Positions 8,882-16,295 of a stretch of DNA of 64,000 bases are shown one piece after another. How positions within the stretch are numbered: position 1 is the stretch's first letter; each line of letters starts with the position of its first letter. The stretch covers positions 3,974 through 67,973 of the forward strand of contig CAAGHH010000020.1 of the NCBI GenBank assembly GCA_900769615.1, written 5' to 3'. Under the pieces are notes generated by a model. The model had not been told where the DNA came from. It did no database searches and saw only the letters and a list, made by a program, of their open reading frames with translations. Position numbers and translations under genes: made by a program. Origin of the DNA: Selenomonadales bacterium (GTDB lineage Bacteria; Bacillota; Negativicutes; Selenomonadales; Selenomonadaceae).

Positions 8882-9988
8882 TTGAGTAACTTAGAAGTAG
8901 GTATTGTTGGTCTGCCAAATGTTGGCAAGAGCACGCTGTTTAATGCTATCACCAAGGCTGGGGCTGAGGCTGCCAATTTCCCGTTCTGTACAATTGAGCC
9001 GAATGTCGGAGTAGTGGCAGTACCAGATGACAGGTTAAATGTGTTGCATGAGATGTATAATTCCAAGAAAACGACGCCAGCTTCTGTAAGGTTTGTCGAT
9101 ATCGCAGGTTTGGTTAAAGGCGCTTCCAGAGGTGAGGGGCTAGGCAATAAATTCCTGGAGCATATTCGGCAGGTTGATGCGGTAGCGCATGTTGTCCGCT
9201 GCTTTGAGGATCCTAATATTACGCATGTTGAGGGCGGAATTGATCCCTTGCGTGATATTGATATTATTCAGACCGAGCTTTGCTTAGCTGATTTGGAAAT
9301 AATCGAAAAGCGTATTATGAAGCTGGCTAAAATTGCTAAATCCGGCAGCAAGGAAGCGCGGGTTGAAGATGAAATCCTGCGCCGGATAAAGGCGGCCTTA
9401 GATAACGGCAAGCCAGCCCGGCAAGTTGAGTTAACTGATGATGAATTAGAGCTAATAAAGGAAATGAATCTTTTGACGCTCAAACCAACGCTTTATGTAG
9501 CTAACGTGGCCGAAGATGAAGTAGCTACGGCGTATGACGAAAATGCTTATGTGCAGAAGGTCAAAGAATTTGCGGCCAAAGAAGGCGCTGAAGTGGTTGC
9601 TATCTCAGCTAGAGTTGAGTCAGAGATAGCTGAGCTTGATGCGGAAGAAGCCAAAGCTTTCTTAGAGGACTTAGGCGAGACGGAAAGTGGTCTTGATCGC
9701 TTGATAAAGGCAGCTTTTGACCTTTTGGGCTTGCAGACATTTTTGACGGCGGGACCAGATGAGTGCAGGGCTTGGACGATTGTCAAAGGCACGACTGCAC
9801 CTAAGGCTGCTGGCAAAATCCATACTGACTTTGAGCGTGGTTTTATTCGGGCGGAAATCGTTAATTTTAATGATTTGGTCACTAATGGCAGTGTAGCCGC
9901 TGCTAGAGAAAAGGGTTTAGTACGTGTCGAAGGCAAGGATTACGTCATGCAGGATGGCGATGTTGTTAACTTCCGGTTCAATGTCTGA
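8882..9988 (+). CDS. ychF: Ribosome-binding ATPase YchF
   Basis: This 368-residue OLA1/YchF-subfamily P-loop protein associates with ribosomes and hydrolyses ATP in preference to GTP. The G1 motif GLPNVGKST lies near residue 10 and the DIAGLVKGAS switch II follows. The NKxD guanine motif is replaced by NVAED, as expected for the ATP-specific branch. A C-terminal TGS domain is present (about 285-366). The start is TTG at 8882 with AAGGAG at 8866-8871. The DUF951 gene lies nearby, as in Bacillus (yyaF-yyzM), though here a leftward amidase gene separates them. Confidence 0.96.
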   Translation: MSNLEVGIVGLPNVGKSTLFNAITKAGAEAANFPFCTIEPNVGVVAVPDDRLNVLHEMYNSKKTTPASVRFVDIAGLVKGASRGEGLGNKFLEHIRQVDAVAHVVRCFEDPNITHVEGGIDPLRDIDIIQTELCLADLEIIEKRIMKLAKIAKSGSKEARVEDEILRRIKAALDNGKPARQVELTDDELELIKEMNLLTLKPTLYVANVAEDEVATAYDENAYVQKVKEFAAKEGAEVVAISARVESEIAELDAEEAKAFLEDLGETESGLDRLIKAAFDLLGLQTFLTAGPDECRAWTIVKGTTAPKAAGKIHTDFERGFIRAEIVNFNDLVTNGSVAAAREKGLVRVEGKDYVMQDGDVVNFRFNV

Positions 9989-10006
9989 TTAAGCTATACG
10001 TTAAAT

Positions 10007-10048
10007 AAAAAACTGTGATAAGCGATAATCGTTTACCACAGTTTTTTT
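10007..10048. terminator. Bidirectional terminator between ychF and the amidase gene
   Basis: AAAACTGTGATAAGCG pairs with CGTTTACCACAGTTTT (two G-U pairs) around a 5-nt loop, flanked by A- and T-runs. It overlaps the stop codon of the leftward amidase gene. Confidence 0.8.
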
Positions 10049-10847
10049 AATGGGAATGAATCTGACTAGCGTAGAGCGTCTCCCGCCGGTCATTAAATAC
10101 GTCGATACTGCTCTTTATTTGCTGTCTTATTAGCGGTCGCAAATTAGCTTGGATGATAGTTTCGTCCTCACCCGCTTCGGCGAGGATTTCGCCCCAAGGG
10201 TCAATGATAACCGAATGTCCAGCTAATTGTTCAGCCTGTTCGATGGTACCGGCTTCGTTAGCCGCAACCACAAAAATCTGATTTTCGATGGCGCGGGCGC
10301 GTGTTAAAGTCTGCCAGTGAATGAGCCGTGTCAGCGGCCAGGCGGCTGGCAAAAAGAGAATACTTATATCAGCTAAGGCCTGCTGGCGGATAAATTCGGG
10401 AAAACGGATATCATAGCAGACCGCAATACCGCATTTTATACCGTCTAAGGTAAAGGTTACGATGGCATCACCGGCGGTAAAGTCTTCGTTTTCACCGCTA
10501 GGTGAAAAGAGATGGGTTTTATGATAGACAGTTACGAGATGTCCTGTGCGGTCAAAGATATAGCAAGTGTTAAAAACTCGCTTGCCAATAGCATTAGCTA
10601 CGGTGCCGCCAACGATATTTACCTGATAGTGATGAGCCATTTCGGCTAAGACCCTTCTGGTTTCACTGCCGTCATCATCAGCAAAATCATGGATGGGCCT
10701 GGGATAAAAGCCAAGCCGCCAAAGCTCAGGCAGCAGCAGGACATCAGGACGGTTTTCCATCGCTTTAGCTGCTAACCGGTACATAGTATCAATATTCTTT
10801 TTTGGTTCGCCTAAGGCGACATTCATTTGCAAAGCAGCAACTTTCAT
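10047..10847 (-). CDS. Carbon-nitrogen hydrolase (nitrilase superfamily, omega-amidase-like)
   Basis: This 266-residue enzyme has the nitrilase catalytic triad: Glu41 (LLLPELW), Lys110 (VYHKTHLF) and Cys144 (GIAVCYDIRFPE). The CYDxRFPE signature and length resemble omega-amidase/NIT2 and YafV-type deaminating amidases, which act on alpha-ketoglutaramate or similar metabolites. The exact substrate cannot be read from sequence. The start ATG (10845-10847 on the complement) follows GAGGTAAT. It is a lone leftward gene between ychF and the DUF951 gene. Confidence 0.88.
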   Translation of the reverse strand: MKVAALQMNVALGEPKKNIDTMYRLAAKAMENRPDVLLLPELWRLGFYPRPIHDFADDDGSETRRVLAEMAHHYQVNIVGGTVANAIGKRVFNTCYIFDRTGHLVTVYHKTHLFSPSGENEDFTAGDAIVTFTLDGIKCGIAVCYDIRFPEFIRQQALADISILFLPAAWPLTRLIHWQTLTRARAIENQIFVVAANEAGTIEQAEQLAGHSVIIDPWGEILAEAGEDETIIQANLRPLIRQQIKSSIDVFNDRRETLYASQIHSH

Positions 10848-10887
10848 AGTAAGATTACCTCATAATAAAAAAGTGAGGGGATAAATC

Positions 10888-11088
10888 ATGGAAAAACCAA
10901 GCTATAAATTAGGCGATATTGTCCGCATGAAAAAAGCACATCCCTGTGGCAGTAATGAGTGGGAAATTCTGCGGGTAGGGATGGATTTTCGGTTAAAATG
11001 TCAGGGCTGTGGTCATTTAGTCATGCTGCCACGACCAAAATTTGAAAAAATGGTACGAGAAATTATACGCTCGGTTGAAAATAAATAA
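10888..11088 (+). CDS. DUF951 family small protein (YyzM-like)
   Basis: This is a 66-residue protein with the DUF951 pattern: YKLGDIVRMKKAHPCGSNEWE, then a paired-cysteine segment CQGCGHLVMLPR and a short charged tail. The family is found across Firmicutes next to ychF; its function is unknown and it may bind metal or nucleic acid through the cysteines. The start ATG follows GTGAGGGG. It is the last gene before the porin cluster. Confidence 0.9.
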   Translation: MEKPSYKLGDIVRMKKAHPCGSNEWEILRVGMDFRLKCQGCGHLVMLPRPKFEKMVREIIRSVENK

Positions 11089-11201
11089 AAAATATCTGTA
11101 TAAAGTATATCATAAATAGGACGATATGACAGCCTAACACGGGGAATTAATAAAAAAATAAAAACAGCTTGCTGGTATACATAATAATTGTTAGCTAATC
11201 C

Positions 11202-11230
11202 TTGTCAGCTGGTTAGTGTTATGATAAACT
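11202..11230 (+). promoter_or_regulatory. Promoter of porin gene 1
   Basis: TTGTCA (11202-11207), 17 nt, TAAACT (11225-11230). The predicted start near 11237 leaves a leader of about 95 nt. Confidence 0.65.
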
Positions 11231-11242
11231 ATGAAACATGTT

Positions 11243-11299
11243 CACTTCCAAAGGACAAGCAGAGGAAACTAGGTAACTCTGAGTGATAATTTGTTAGTG
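11243..11299 (+). ncRNA. Porin leader element, copy 1
   Basis: The hairpin CAGAG (11260-11264)/CTCTG (11277-11281) encloses the 12-nt loop GAAACTAGGTAA. Weak outer pairing is possible (ACAA 11255-11258 with TTGT 11291-11294; CACT 11243-11246 with AGTG 11296-11299). The same loop pattern and position recur in front of the other three porin genes. Confidence 0.5.
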
Positions 11300-11332
11300 G
11301 GCGGAAAATTAATTTTTAGGAGGAGTTTACTT

Positions 11333-12610
11333 ATGAAAAAAACTCTGGTATCGGCGCTCACGATGGCGCTTGTTGTTGGCGCTGCCAGCACTGCTTTGGC
11401 TGCGGCTAATCCATTTGCGGATGTTCCAGCAGATCATTGGGCTTATGATGCGGTAAGCCAGCTCACTGCTGATGGTGTTATCGAAGGTTATGGCGATAAT
11501 ACTTTTAAGGGTGAGAAAAATATTACTCGTTATGAAATGGCGCAGATGGTAGCTAAAGCCATGGCCAAAACTAATGTTGGCAGCACGGATAAGGCACTTA
11601 TTGATAAACTGGCTGCTGAATTTGCCGATGAGCTGAATAATCTTGGAGTGCGGGTAGCTAATCTGGAAAAGAATGCTGATAAAGTTGCTTGGCATGGTCT
11701 CGTGCGTTATGATTATTGGTCTACGCGCAATGATGCTGACAGCAATCGCAGCGATGTAAAAGTTAACAATGCTAAATTCCGTTTACATCCAGAGGCTGAA
11801 ATCAATGCTAACTGGAAGGTAAAGGCTCGTTTGCAAGGTATATGGTCACCAGCTAAAGATGAGACTGGCGATATGGCACTTAAATATATCTATGCTGATG
11901 GTAAATATGGCAATTTCAGCACTCAGCTTGGTAAGCAGCCGCTTTATTCAACGAGTGATGAAGGCATGATTTTCGATGGCATGTTCTCGGGCGCGCAGGT
12001 TACGTTTGGCAATAAATTACAGACGATACTTACGGCTGGACGGATTAATTTAGCTGATTTAGGCTATGATTTAACTGGCAGCTGGCGTGATGAGCATGGT
12101 CAAAATGATACGGCCAGCTACGAAGGCTTGCAATTTGTTTATGGCTTAGATAAGCTTACGGCAGGGGCAGGCTATCATCATGTTGAAAGCGGCAATTTCG
12201 ATGCAGCACCGGCTTATGCGAAAAATAGTACCAAGGATAAGGCTGACATCTGGACGGCTGGCGGCCGTTATGCTTTCAACAGCAATGCATCACTGGCTGG
12301 TTATTATGGTGAAAATACTAAAGCTGATGCTTATGAAAAAGCTGGCAGCGTGGAATTTGACTACAAAGGAGCGCAGGCAGAAAATAAAGGTACGTGGGGC
12401 GCATTCCTCGCTTATCGTCATTTAGGCAATAATGTATCGCTTTCACCGACGTATGATGATATGTGGGAAGGCATGAAAGGCTATTCCTTTGGCGCTAGCT
12501 ATACGCCGTTTAAAAATATCGTAGCCTATGCTTCGTATACTGACGGTACGGATTTACTTTCGGGCAAGGACTCAAATATTCTCTTTGGTCGGGTAAAGCT
12601 CGTTTGGTAA
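11333..12610 (+). CDS. SLH-domain outer-membrane porin, OmpM-like, copy 1
   Basis: This 425-residue protein has a signal peptide (about 1-23, ending TALAAA), an SLH domain (about 25-80: NPFADVPADHWAYDAV to ITRYEMAQMVAKAMA) and a short coiled-coil linker (about 90-120). A beta-strand-rich region then runs to a C-terminal tryptophan. In Negativicutes such proteins bind polyamine-modified peptidoglycan through SLH and form an outer-membrane pore, tethering the outer membrane to the wall. The ATG at 11333 follows TAGGAGGAG; an upstream in-frame ATG would disrupt the signal peptide. Codon use is more A+T-rich than in copies 2 and 4, suggesting lower expression. Confidence 0.9.
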   Translation: MKKTLVSALTMALVVGAASTALAAANPFADVPADHWAYDAVSQLTADGVIEGYGDNTFKGEKNITRYEMAQMVAKAMAKTNVGSTDKALIDKLAAEFADELNNLGVRVANLEKNADKVAWHGLVRYDYWSTRNDADSNRSDVKVNNAKFRLHPEAEINANWKVKARLQGIWSPAKDETGDMALKYIYADGKYGNFSTQLGKQPLYSTSDEGMIFDGMFSGAQVTFGNKLQTILTAGRINLADLGYDLTGSWRDEHGQNDTASYEGLQFVYGLDKLTAGAGYHHVESGNFDAAPAYAKNSTKDKADIWTAGGRYAFNSNASLAGYYGENTKADAYEKAGSVEFDYKGAQAENKGTWGAFLAYRHLGNNVSLSPTYDDMWEGMKGYSFGASYTPFKNIVAYASYTDGTDLLSGKDSNILFGRVKLVW

Positions 12611-12627
12611 TAGCATAGCTTAACGGC

Positions 12628-12658
12628 AAAGGCTTCTCTTGCGGGAGAAGCCTTTTTT
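12628..12658 (+). terminator. Terminator of porin gene 1
   Basis: AAAGGCTTCTC/GAGAAGCCTTT stem followed by a T6 run. Confidence 0.85.
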
Positions 12659-12710
12659 AGTTTTTTACTTAATTTTAGCGTTTAACCGCGTTAAAAAATA
12701 GTCCGTTTAC

Positions 12711-12739
12711 TTGTTTCGTGAAATCAAATATGTTATGAT
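12711..12739 (+). promoter_or_regulatory. Promoter of porin gene 2
   Basis: TTGTTT (12711-12716), 17 nt, TATGAT (12734-12739). The transcript would start near 12746, just before the leader element. Confidence 0.65.
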
Positions 12740-12750
12740 GTATACAATCA

Positions 12751-12817
12751 CAGGAGCGGGTATGATTGAGACTGAGGAAACATGGACACTCATGAGGATT
12801 TCATAACAAGGTTCCTG
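12751..12817 (+). ncRNA. Porin leader element, copy 2
   Basis: An outer stem CAGGAGC (12751-12757)/GTTCCTG (12811-12817) surrounds an inner hairpin TGAG (12773-12776)/CTCA (12789-12792) with the 12-nt loop GAAACATGGACA. A 32-nt block (12767-12798) is identical to the leader of copy 4 (16207-16238). Confidence 0.6.
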
Positions 12818-12860
12818 CGAGAAAAAAGTTTTATGTTTTATGTTTGAGGAGGAATTTCTT

Positions 12861-14171
12861 ATGAAAAAGACTCTCGTATCGGCACTCACGACGGCACTCG
12901 TTGTTGGTGCTGCCAGCACGACTTTCGCTGCTGCTAATCCGTTTGCTGATGTTCCAGCTGATCATTGGGCTTATGACGCTGTAAGCCAGCTGGCTGCTGA
13001 TGGTGTTATCGAAGGTTATGGCGATAACAACTTCAAAGGCGACAAGAACATCACTCGTTATGAGATGGCTCAGATGGTTGCTAAGGCTATGGCTAAAACC
13101 AATGTCAGCGGCAACGACAAAGCTATCATCGACAAACTCGCAGCAGAGTTTTCCGATGAACTCAACAACCTCGGTGTTCGCGTAGCAAATCTTGAGAAAA
13201 ACGCTGATAAAGTAAAATGGAACGGCGAAGCTCGTTACACTTATACCAGCACGCGTCATGAAGATGCAAAAGATGCAAAAGCTAACAAAGATGAACTTCG
13301 TCTGCGTTTAGAGCCGAGTGCTGAAGTAAATGCTAACTGGCATGTAAAGGCTCGTCTCGATGCTAATAATGACATGGCAAAAGATACTACGGATAACGTA
13401 AAACTGGCTCGTATCTGGGCTCAGGGCGATTACGATAACTTCCAGGTTCAGCTTGGTAAATATCCGCATGCTACGGCTTATGACAGCTATTTGATGTTCA
13501 ACGATCAGATGTCCGGTGCTAAAGTAACGTTTGGCAATAAGCTGAAAGTTTCGGTTGAGGCTGGTCGTCTGAACCTTAAAGGTGATGCTCGTTATGGTGC
13601 TAAAGATACAAACGGTTATACTGTTTATAAAAACGGCGCAGATGACACAGCAGATTTGCAGGGGGTAACCTTTAACTATGGCTTAGGCAAGGCTAACGGC
13701 ACGGCTGCTTACTATCATGTACAGGCTGATGCATTTAAGAATAATACCACTGCTTACGGTGCACAGAATTTCGCTTATAGCAAAGATGGTAAAGAAGACA
13801 ATGCTGATATTTGGGAAGTAGCTGGTAAGTACAAATTTGACAAGAACGTATCGCTGCTCGGCGCTTATGCTGAAAACACCAAAGCTGACGCTTATGAAAA
13901 AGCTGGCGTGGCTCAGCTCAACTACAAAGGCGCTCAGAAAGCTAACAAAGGCTCCTGGGGTGCTTATGTAGCTTATCGTCATCAGGGCGGTAACGTTGCT
14001 ATCGGCTGCGTAAACGATGGCGTTGGCTTCAACCAGAAGGGTTGGGAGTTTGGTACGCAGTACACGCTCATGAAGAATGTACAGGCTAAAGCTATTTACT
14101 TCGATGGTAAAGATTTGGCAAACGACAAAGATGCTTCTAAGCTCTTTGGTCGTGTAGAATTCTTCTTCTAA
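12861..14171 (+). CDS. SLH-domain outer-membrane porin, OmpM-like, copy 2
   Basis: This is a 436-residue protein of the same design as copy 1: signal peptide, one SLH domain (about 25-80), coiled coil, then a beta-barrel ending in three phenylalanines, the type of C-terminal aromatic signal used by the BAM machinery. Codon choice is strongly biased (AAC, GAC, CGT, CTC, GCT), as in highly expressed genes, so this is probably one of the main porins. The start is ATG at 12861 with GAGGAGG at 12846-12852. Its signal-peptide and SLH coding region is nearly identical in DNA to copy 3 although the barrels differ. Confidence 0.92.
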   Translation: MKKTLVSALTTALVVGAASTTFAAANPFADVPADHWAYDAVSQLAADGVIEGYGDNNFKGDKNITRYEMAQMVAKAMAKTNVSGNDKAIIDKLAAEFSDELNNLGVRVANLEKNADKVKWNGEARYTYTSTRHEDAKDAKANKDELRLRLEPSAEVNANWHVKARLDANNDMAKDTTDNVKLARIWAQGDYDNFQVQLGKYPHATAYDSYLMFNDQMSGAKVTFGNKLKVSVEAGRLNLKGDARYGAKDTNGYTVYKNGADDTADLQGVTFNYGLGKANGTAAYYHVQADAFKNNTTAYGAQNFAYSKDGKEDNADIWEVAGKYKFDKNVSLLGAYAENTKADAYEKAGVAQLNYKGAQKANKGSWGAYVAYRHQGGNVAIGCVNDGVGFNQKGWEFGTQYTLMKNVQAKAIYFDGKDLANDKDASKLFGRVEFFF

Positions 14172-14190
14172 TCCTGACATTAGAAACGCA

Positions 14191-14219
14191 AAAGACCTCC
14201 ACTTGGTGGAGGTCTTTTT
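14191..14219 (+). terminator. Terminator of porin gene 2
   Basis: AAAGACCTCCA/TGGAGGTCTTT stem with a T5 tail. The stem sequence nearly matches the terminator of copy 4. Confidence 0.85.
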
Positions 14220-14223
14220 GGTG

Positions 14224-14252
14224 TTGACAAAAATTATAAAATTGGTAACAAT
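14224..14252 (+). promoter_or_regulatory. Promoter of toxin gene 1
   Basis: TTGACA (14224-14229), 17 nt, AACAAT (14247-14252). The -35 is perfect and the -10 is weak. Confidence 0.5.
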
Positions 14253-14285
14253 ATATATAACCTTCAATGAAAGGAGGTTAGTATA

Positions 14286-14372
14286 TTGTACCATTACTGG
14301 GTTGAGCTGGTGTTAGCTCCGCTGTTAGTGGGAATCATGCTTGAATTATTCAAGTATTGGCTGAATCACTAA
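14286..14372 (+). CDS. Fst/Ldr-like type I toxin peptide (module 1)
   Basis: A 28-residue peptide is encoded from TTG at 14286 to TAA at 14370-14372, with AAGGAGG at 14271-14277, 8 nt upstream. It consists of a short aromatic head (YHYW), one transmembrane helix (VELVLAPLLVGIMLELF) and a polar tail (KYWLNH). The core APLLVGIMLEL closely resembles the APIFVGLVLEM core of the plasmid toxin Fst. Fst-family peptides damage the membrane when not repressed by antisense RNA. The Shine-Dalgarno can be masked by TAACCT (14258-14263) pairing with AGGTTA (14275-14280), as in Fst mRNA. Confidence 0.8.
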   Translation: MYHYWVELVLAPLLVGIMLELFKYWLNH

Positions 14373-14385
14373 GGCTAAATAACAC

Positions 14386-14429
14386 AAAAAAACCCGCAAT
14401 GACCGTCTGCAAACGGTAGCGGGTTTTTT
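14386..14429. terminator. Shared bidirectional terminator of TA module 1
   Basis: CCCGC..ACCGT/ACGGT..GCGGG hairpin with an A-run on the left and T6 on the right. It can end both the toxin mRNA and the convergent antisense RNA. Confidence 0.8.
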
Positions 14430-14450
14430 AGTATATGTACCATTATCTAC
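14388..14450 (-). ncRNA. Predicted antisense RNA of TA module 1
   Basis: A minus-strand promoter, TTGTAT (14479-14484), 16 nt, TATACT (14457-14462), would start a transcript near 14450 that ends at the shared terminator. It would be about 60 nt, the size of the par RNA II of pAD1. It contains the repeat complementary to the toxin start. Confidence 0.65.
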
Positions 14451-14577
14451 ACCAATAGTATAGCATGAATAAAAAAAAATACAATAGTTTTTTAGAACCG
14501 TTAATCTTATTAGCTAAAAAACTGACTGCAAGCGATAACAAAGCCGATAAAAAAATATAAAAAGTCATGTGAAACCG

Positions 14578-14606
14578 TTGCCACGTAACGATTGTTATGG
14601 TATAAT
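14578..14606 (+). promoter_or_regulatory. Promoter of porin gene 3
   Basis: TTGCCA (14578-14583), 17 nt, TATAAT (14601-14606). Confidence 0.8.
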
Positions 14607-14614
14607 TCAAATTG

Positions 14615-14693
14615 TTCGGGAGCAAACAAGGGGACTGCATGAGGTAACTAGGCGACTTATGTGGTATCGGTTCTGCCGATTGCTGTCCCGGAC
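14615..14693 (+). ncRNA. Porin leader element, copy 3
   Basis: An inner hairpin CATGAG (14638-14643)/CTTATG (14656-14661) carries the 12-nt loop GTAACTAGGCGA. It is followed by a second hairpin ATCGG/CCGAT (14666-14680). All lie inside an outer helix, either TTCGGGAGCA with TGCTGTCCCGGA or GGGAC with GTCCC. The stem differs from copies 1, 2 and 4, but the loop length and its G-AAC-GG-A pattern are kept. Confidence 0.55.
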
Positions 14694-14727
14694 ACAGGTA
14701 AATTTTATTTGTTTAGGGGGATTTTTT

Positions 14728-16005
14728 ATGAGAAAGAATGTAGTATCCGCAATCACGACGGCACTCGTTGTTGGTGCTGCCAGCACGACTTTCGCTGCTG
14801 CTAATCCATTTACGGATGTGCCAGCCGATCATTGGGCTTATGATGCGGTAAAAGAGCTCGCAGCTGATGGCGTTATCGAAGGTTATGGCGATAATAGTTT
14901 CCAAGGTGACAAGAACATCACGCGTTATGAGATGGCGCAGATGGTTGCAAAGGCTATGGCTAAAACCAATGTCAGCGGCAACGACAAAGCTATCATCGAC
15001 AAACTCGCAGCAGAATTTTCCGATGAACTCAACAACCTCGGTGTTCGGGTAGCAAATCTTGAGAAAAACGCGGATAAAGTTGCTTGGCATGGAACCGCTG
15101 AGTATACCTTCCAGCATTATATGACTGATGGTCAGGCTGTTGATAAATATGATAGCCGTAACAATCTCCTTATTCGCTTTGAGCCGACGGCTGAGGTGAA
15201 CAATCATTGGCAGGTAAAAGCTCGTCTCGATGCTAATACGTTCCTTGATGAGGACAGCAGTGCTAACGCTGAAGATCAGGGTAATGTAGCGCTCAAGCGA
15301 ATTTTTGCGCAGGGCAATTATGGCACGATGACTTATAAAGTCGGTAAATTTGCTGCGCCTGATGATGATACGATTTCCGATACGGCTTATTCTGGTGCGG
15401 AAGCTGCTTATAATGGACCTAAGGGCTATAGCTTAATTGCGGGTGCTGGCCGTCTTAGCAGCTCACCATCGTTTGCAGTAAATAATGAAGCTGCTAATTA
15501 TCAGTATATTGGTGCTGGTTTTAAGCAAAATAAACTTTGGGGCGCGGCTCGCTTCCATCATTTAAATGCTAATAACTTCAATAATACTGATACCGCTAAT
15601 GCGTATGCCAAAAGCAAAACCGATAAGGCTGATATTTGGCTATTAAAGGGCGGTTATGCCTTTGATAATAATTTTGCTTTCAAAGGTTTCTATGCCGAAA
15701 ATACGGCAGCCGACTATTATAACAAAGCTGGCAGTGCCGAAATTGATTATAAAGGCGCGCAGGCTGAAAATGCTGGCAGCTATGGTTTGTGGCTGGCTTA
15801 TCGTCACTTTGGCAAAAATGCCTTCATTGCTAGCCCTTGGGATGTTATCAATGTTGATAATAATGGTGAAAAAGGCTGGGAAATCGGTGGCAATTATGCT
15901 ATGTTCAAAAACACGATTCTTACGCTCCGCTATGGTCATGGCAAGGATTTGGCAACCGACAAGGATGTTTCCAATCTCTTTGGCCGCGTGAACTTTCTGT
16001 TTTAA
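14728..16005 (+). CDS. SLH-domain outer-membrane porin, OmpM-like, copy 3
   Basis: This is a 425-residue porin with signal peptide MRKNVVSAITTALVVGAAS, SLH domain (NPFTDVPADHWAYDAVKEL to YEMAQMVAKAMA), coiled coil and a barrel ending RVNFLF. The start is ATG at 14728 with TAGGGGG 7 nt before it; an earlier in-frame ATG at 14569 lies upstream of the promoter and is not used. The barrel DNA is A+T-rich with relaxed codon use. The first roughly 330 bases, however, nearly match copy 2, including synonymous sites, which points to gene conversion between copies. Confidence 0.9.
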   Translation: MRKNVVSAITTALVVGAASTTFAAANPFTDVPADHWAYDAVKELAADGVIEGYGDNSFQGDKNITRYEMAQMVAKAMAKTNVSGNDKAIIDKLAAEFSDELNNLGVRVANLEKNADKVAWHGTAEYTFQHYMTDGQAVDKYDSRNNLLIRFEPTAEVNNHWQVKARLDANTFLDEDSSANAEDQGNVALKRIFAQGNYGTMTYKVGKFAAPDDDTISDTAYSGAEAAYNGPKGYSLIAGAGRLSSSPSFAVNNEAANYQYIGAGFKQNKLWGAARFHHLNANNFNNTDTANAYAKSKTDKADIWLLKGGYAFDNNFAFKGFYAENTAADYYNKAGSAEIDYKGAQAENAGSYGLWLAYRHFGKNAFIASPWDVINVDNNGEKGWEIGGNYAMFKNTILTLRYGHGKDLATDKDVSNLFGRVNFLF

Positions 16006-16036
16006 GTAAAATATAATTTTATAATCAAGCTATAAT

Positions 16037-16096
16037 AAAACCGTCATTTGGGCAGTAATTATGCGGAAAAACCGTTGCTGTCAGATGACGGTTTTT
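16037..16096 (+). terminator. Terminator of porin gene 3
   Basis: AAAACCGTCAT (16037-16047) pairs with ATGACGGTTTTT (16085-16096). The loop is long and partly structured. Confidence 0.7.
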
Positions 16097-16149
16097 AGTT
16101 GATTTAATCAAACTTTAATCGTTAAATAATAATTATTATCACTTAACCC

Positions 16150-16178
16150 TTGATATTGGCGGTTAGGTATGCTATAGT
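16150..16178 (+). promoter_or_regulatory. Promoter of porin gene 4
   Basis: TTGATA (16150-16155), 17 nt, TATAGT (16173-16178). The start near 16185 coincides with the outer stem of the leader element. Confidence 0.75.
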
Positions 16179-16185
16179 AATAACC

Positions 16186-16259
16186 ATCAAAGGGAAAGAC
16201 CTGAAGTGAGACTGAGGAAACATGGACACTCATGAGGAGCTCTCGTCCTTGCCTTTGAT
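16186..16259 (+). ncRNA. Porin leader element, copy 4
   Basis: An outer stem ATCAAAGG (16186-16193)/CCTTTGAT (16252-16259) extends inward through GAC/GTC (16198-16200 and 16245-16247). The inner hairpin TGAG (16213-16216)/CTCA (16229-16232) has loop GAAACATGGACA. The outer stem is unrelated in sequence to that of copy 2, while the inner 32 nt are identical. Confidence 0.65.
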
Positions 16260-16295
16260 AGCCGATTAACTATCTATTTAAAGGAGGAGTTTCTT

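Larger units (their letters stand above)
14278..14445. repeat. Direct repeat pair of TA module 1
   Basis: TTAGTATATTGTACCATTA (14278-14296, over the toxin start) and TTAGTATATGTACCATTA (14428-14445, in the antisense RNA) differ by one base. Because the antisense RNA runs leftward, its copy is complementary to the toxin translation-initiation region. Confidence 0.85.

Noticed and set aside
12831..13259. Long minus-strand open frames opposite the SLH regions of all four porin genes (also 11327-11695, 14713-15207, 16278-16781)
   Set aside because: They are frame shadows of the repeated porin coding region; they have no ribosome-binding sites or plausible protein features, and their mutual similarity only reflects the repeated genes.
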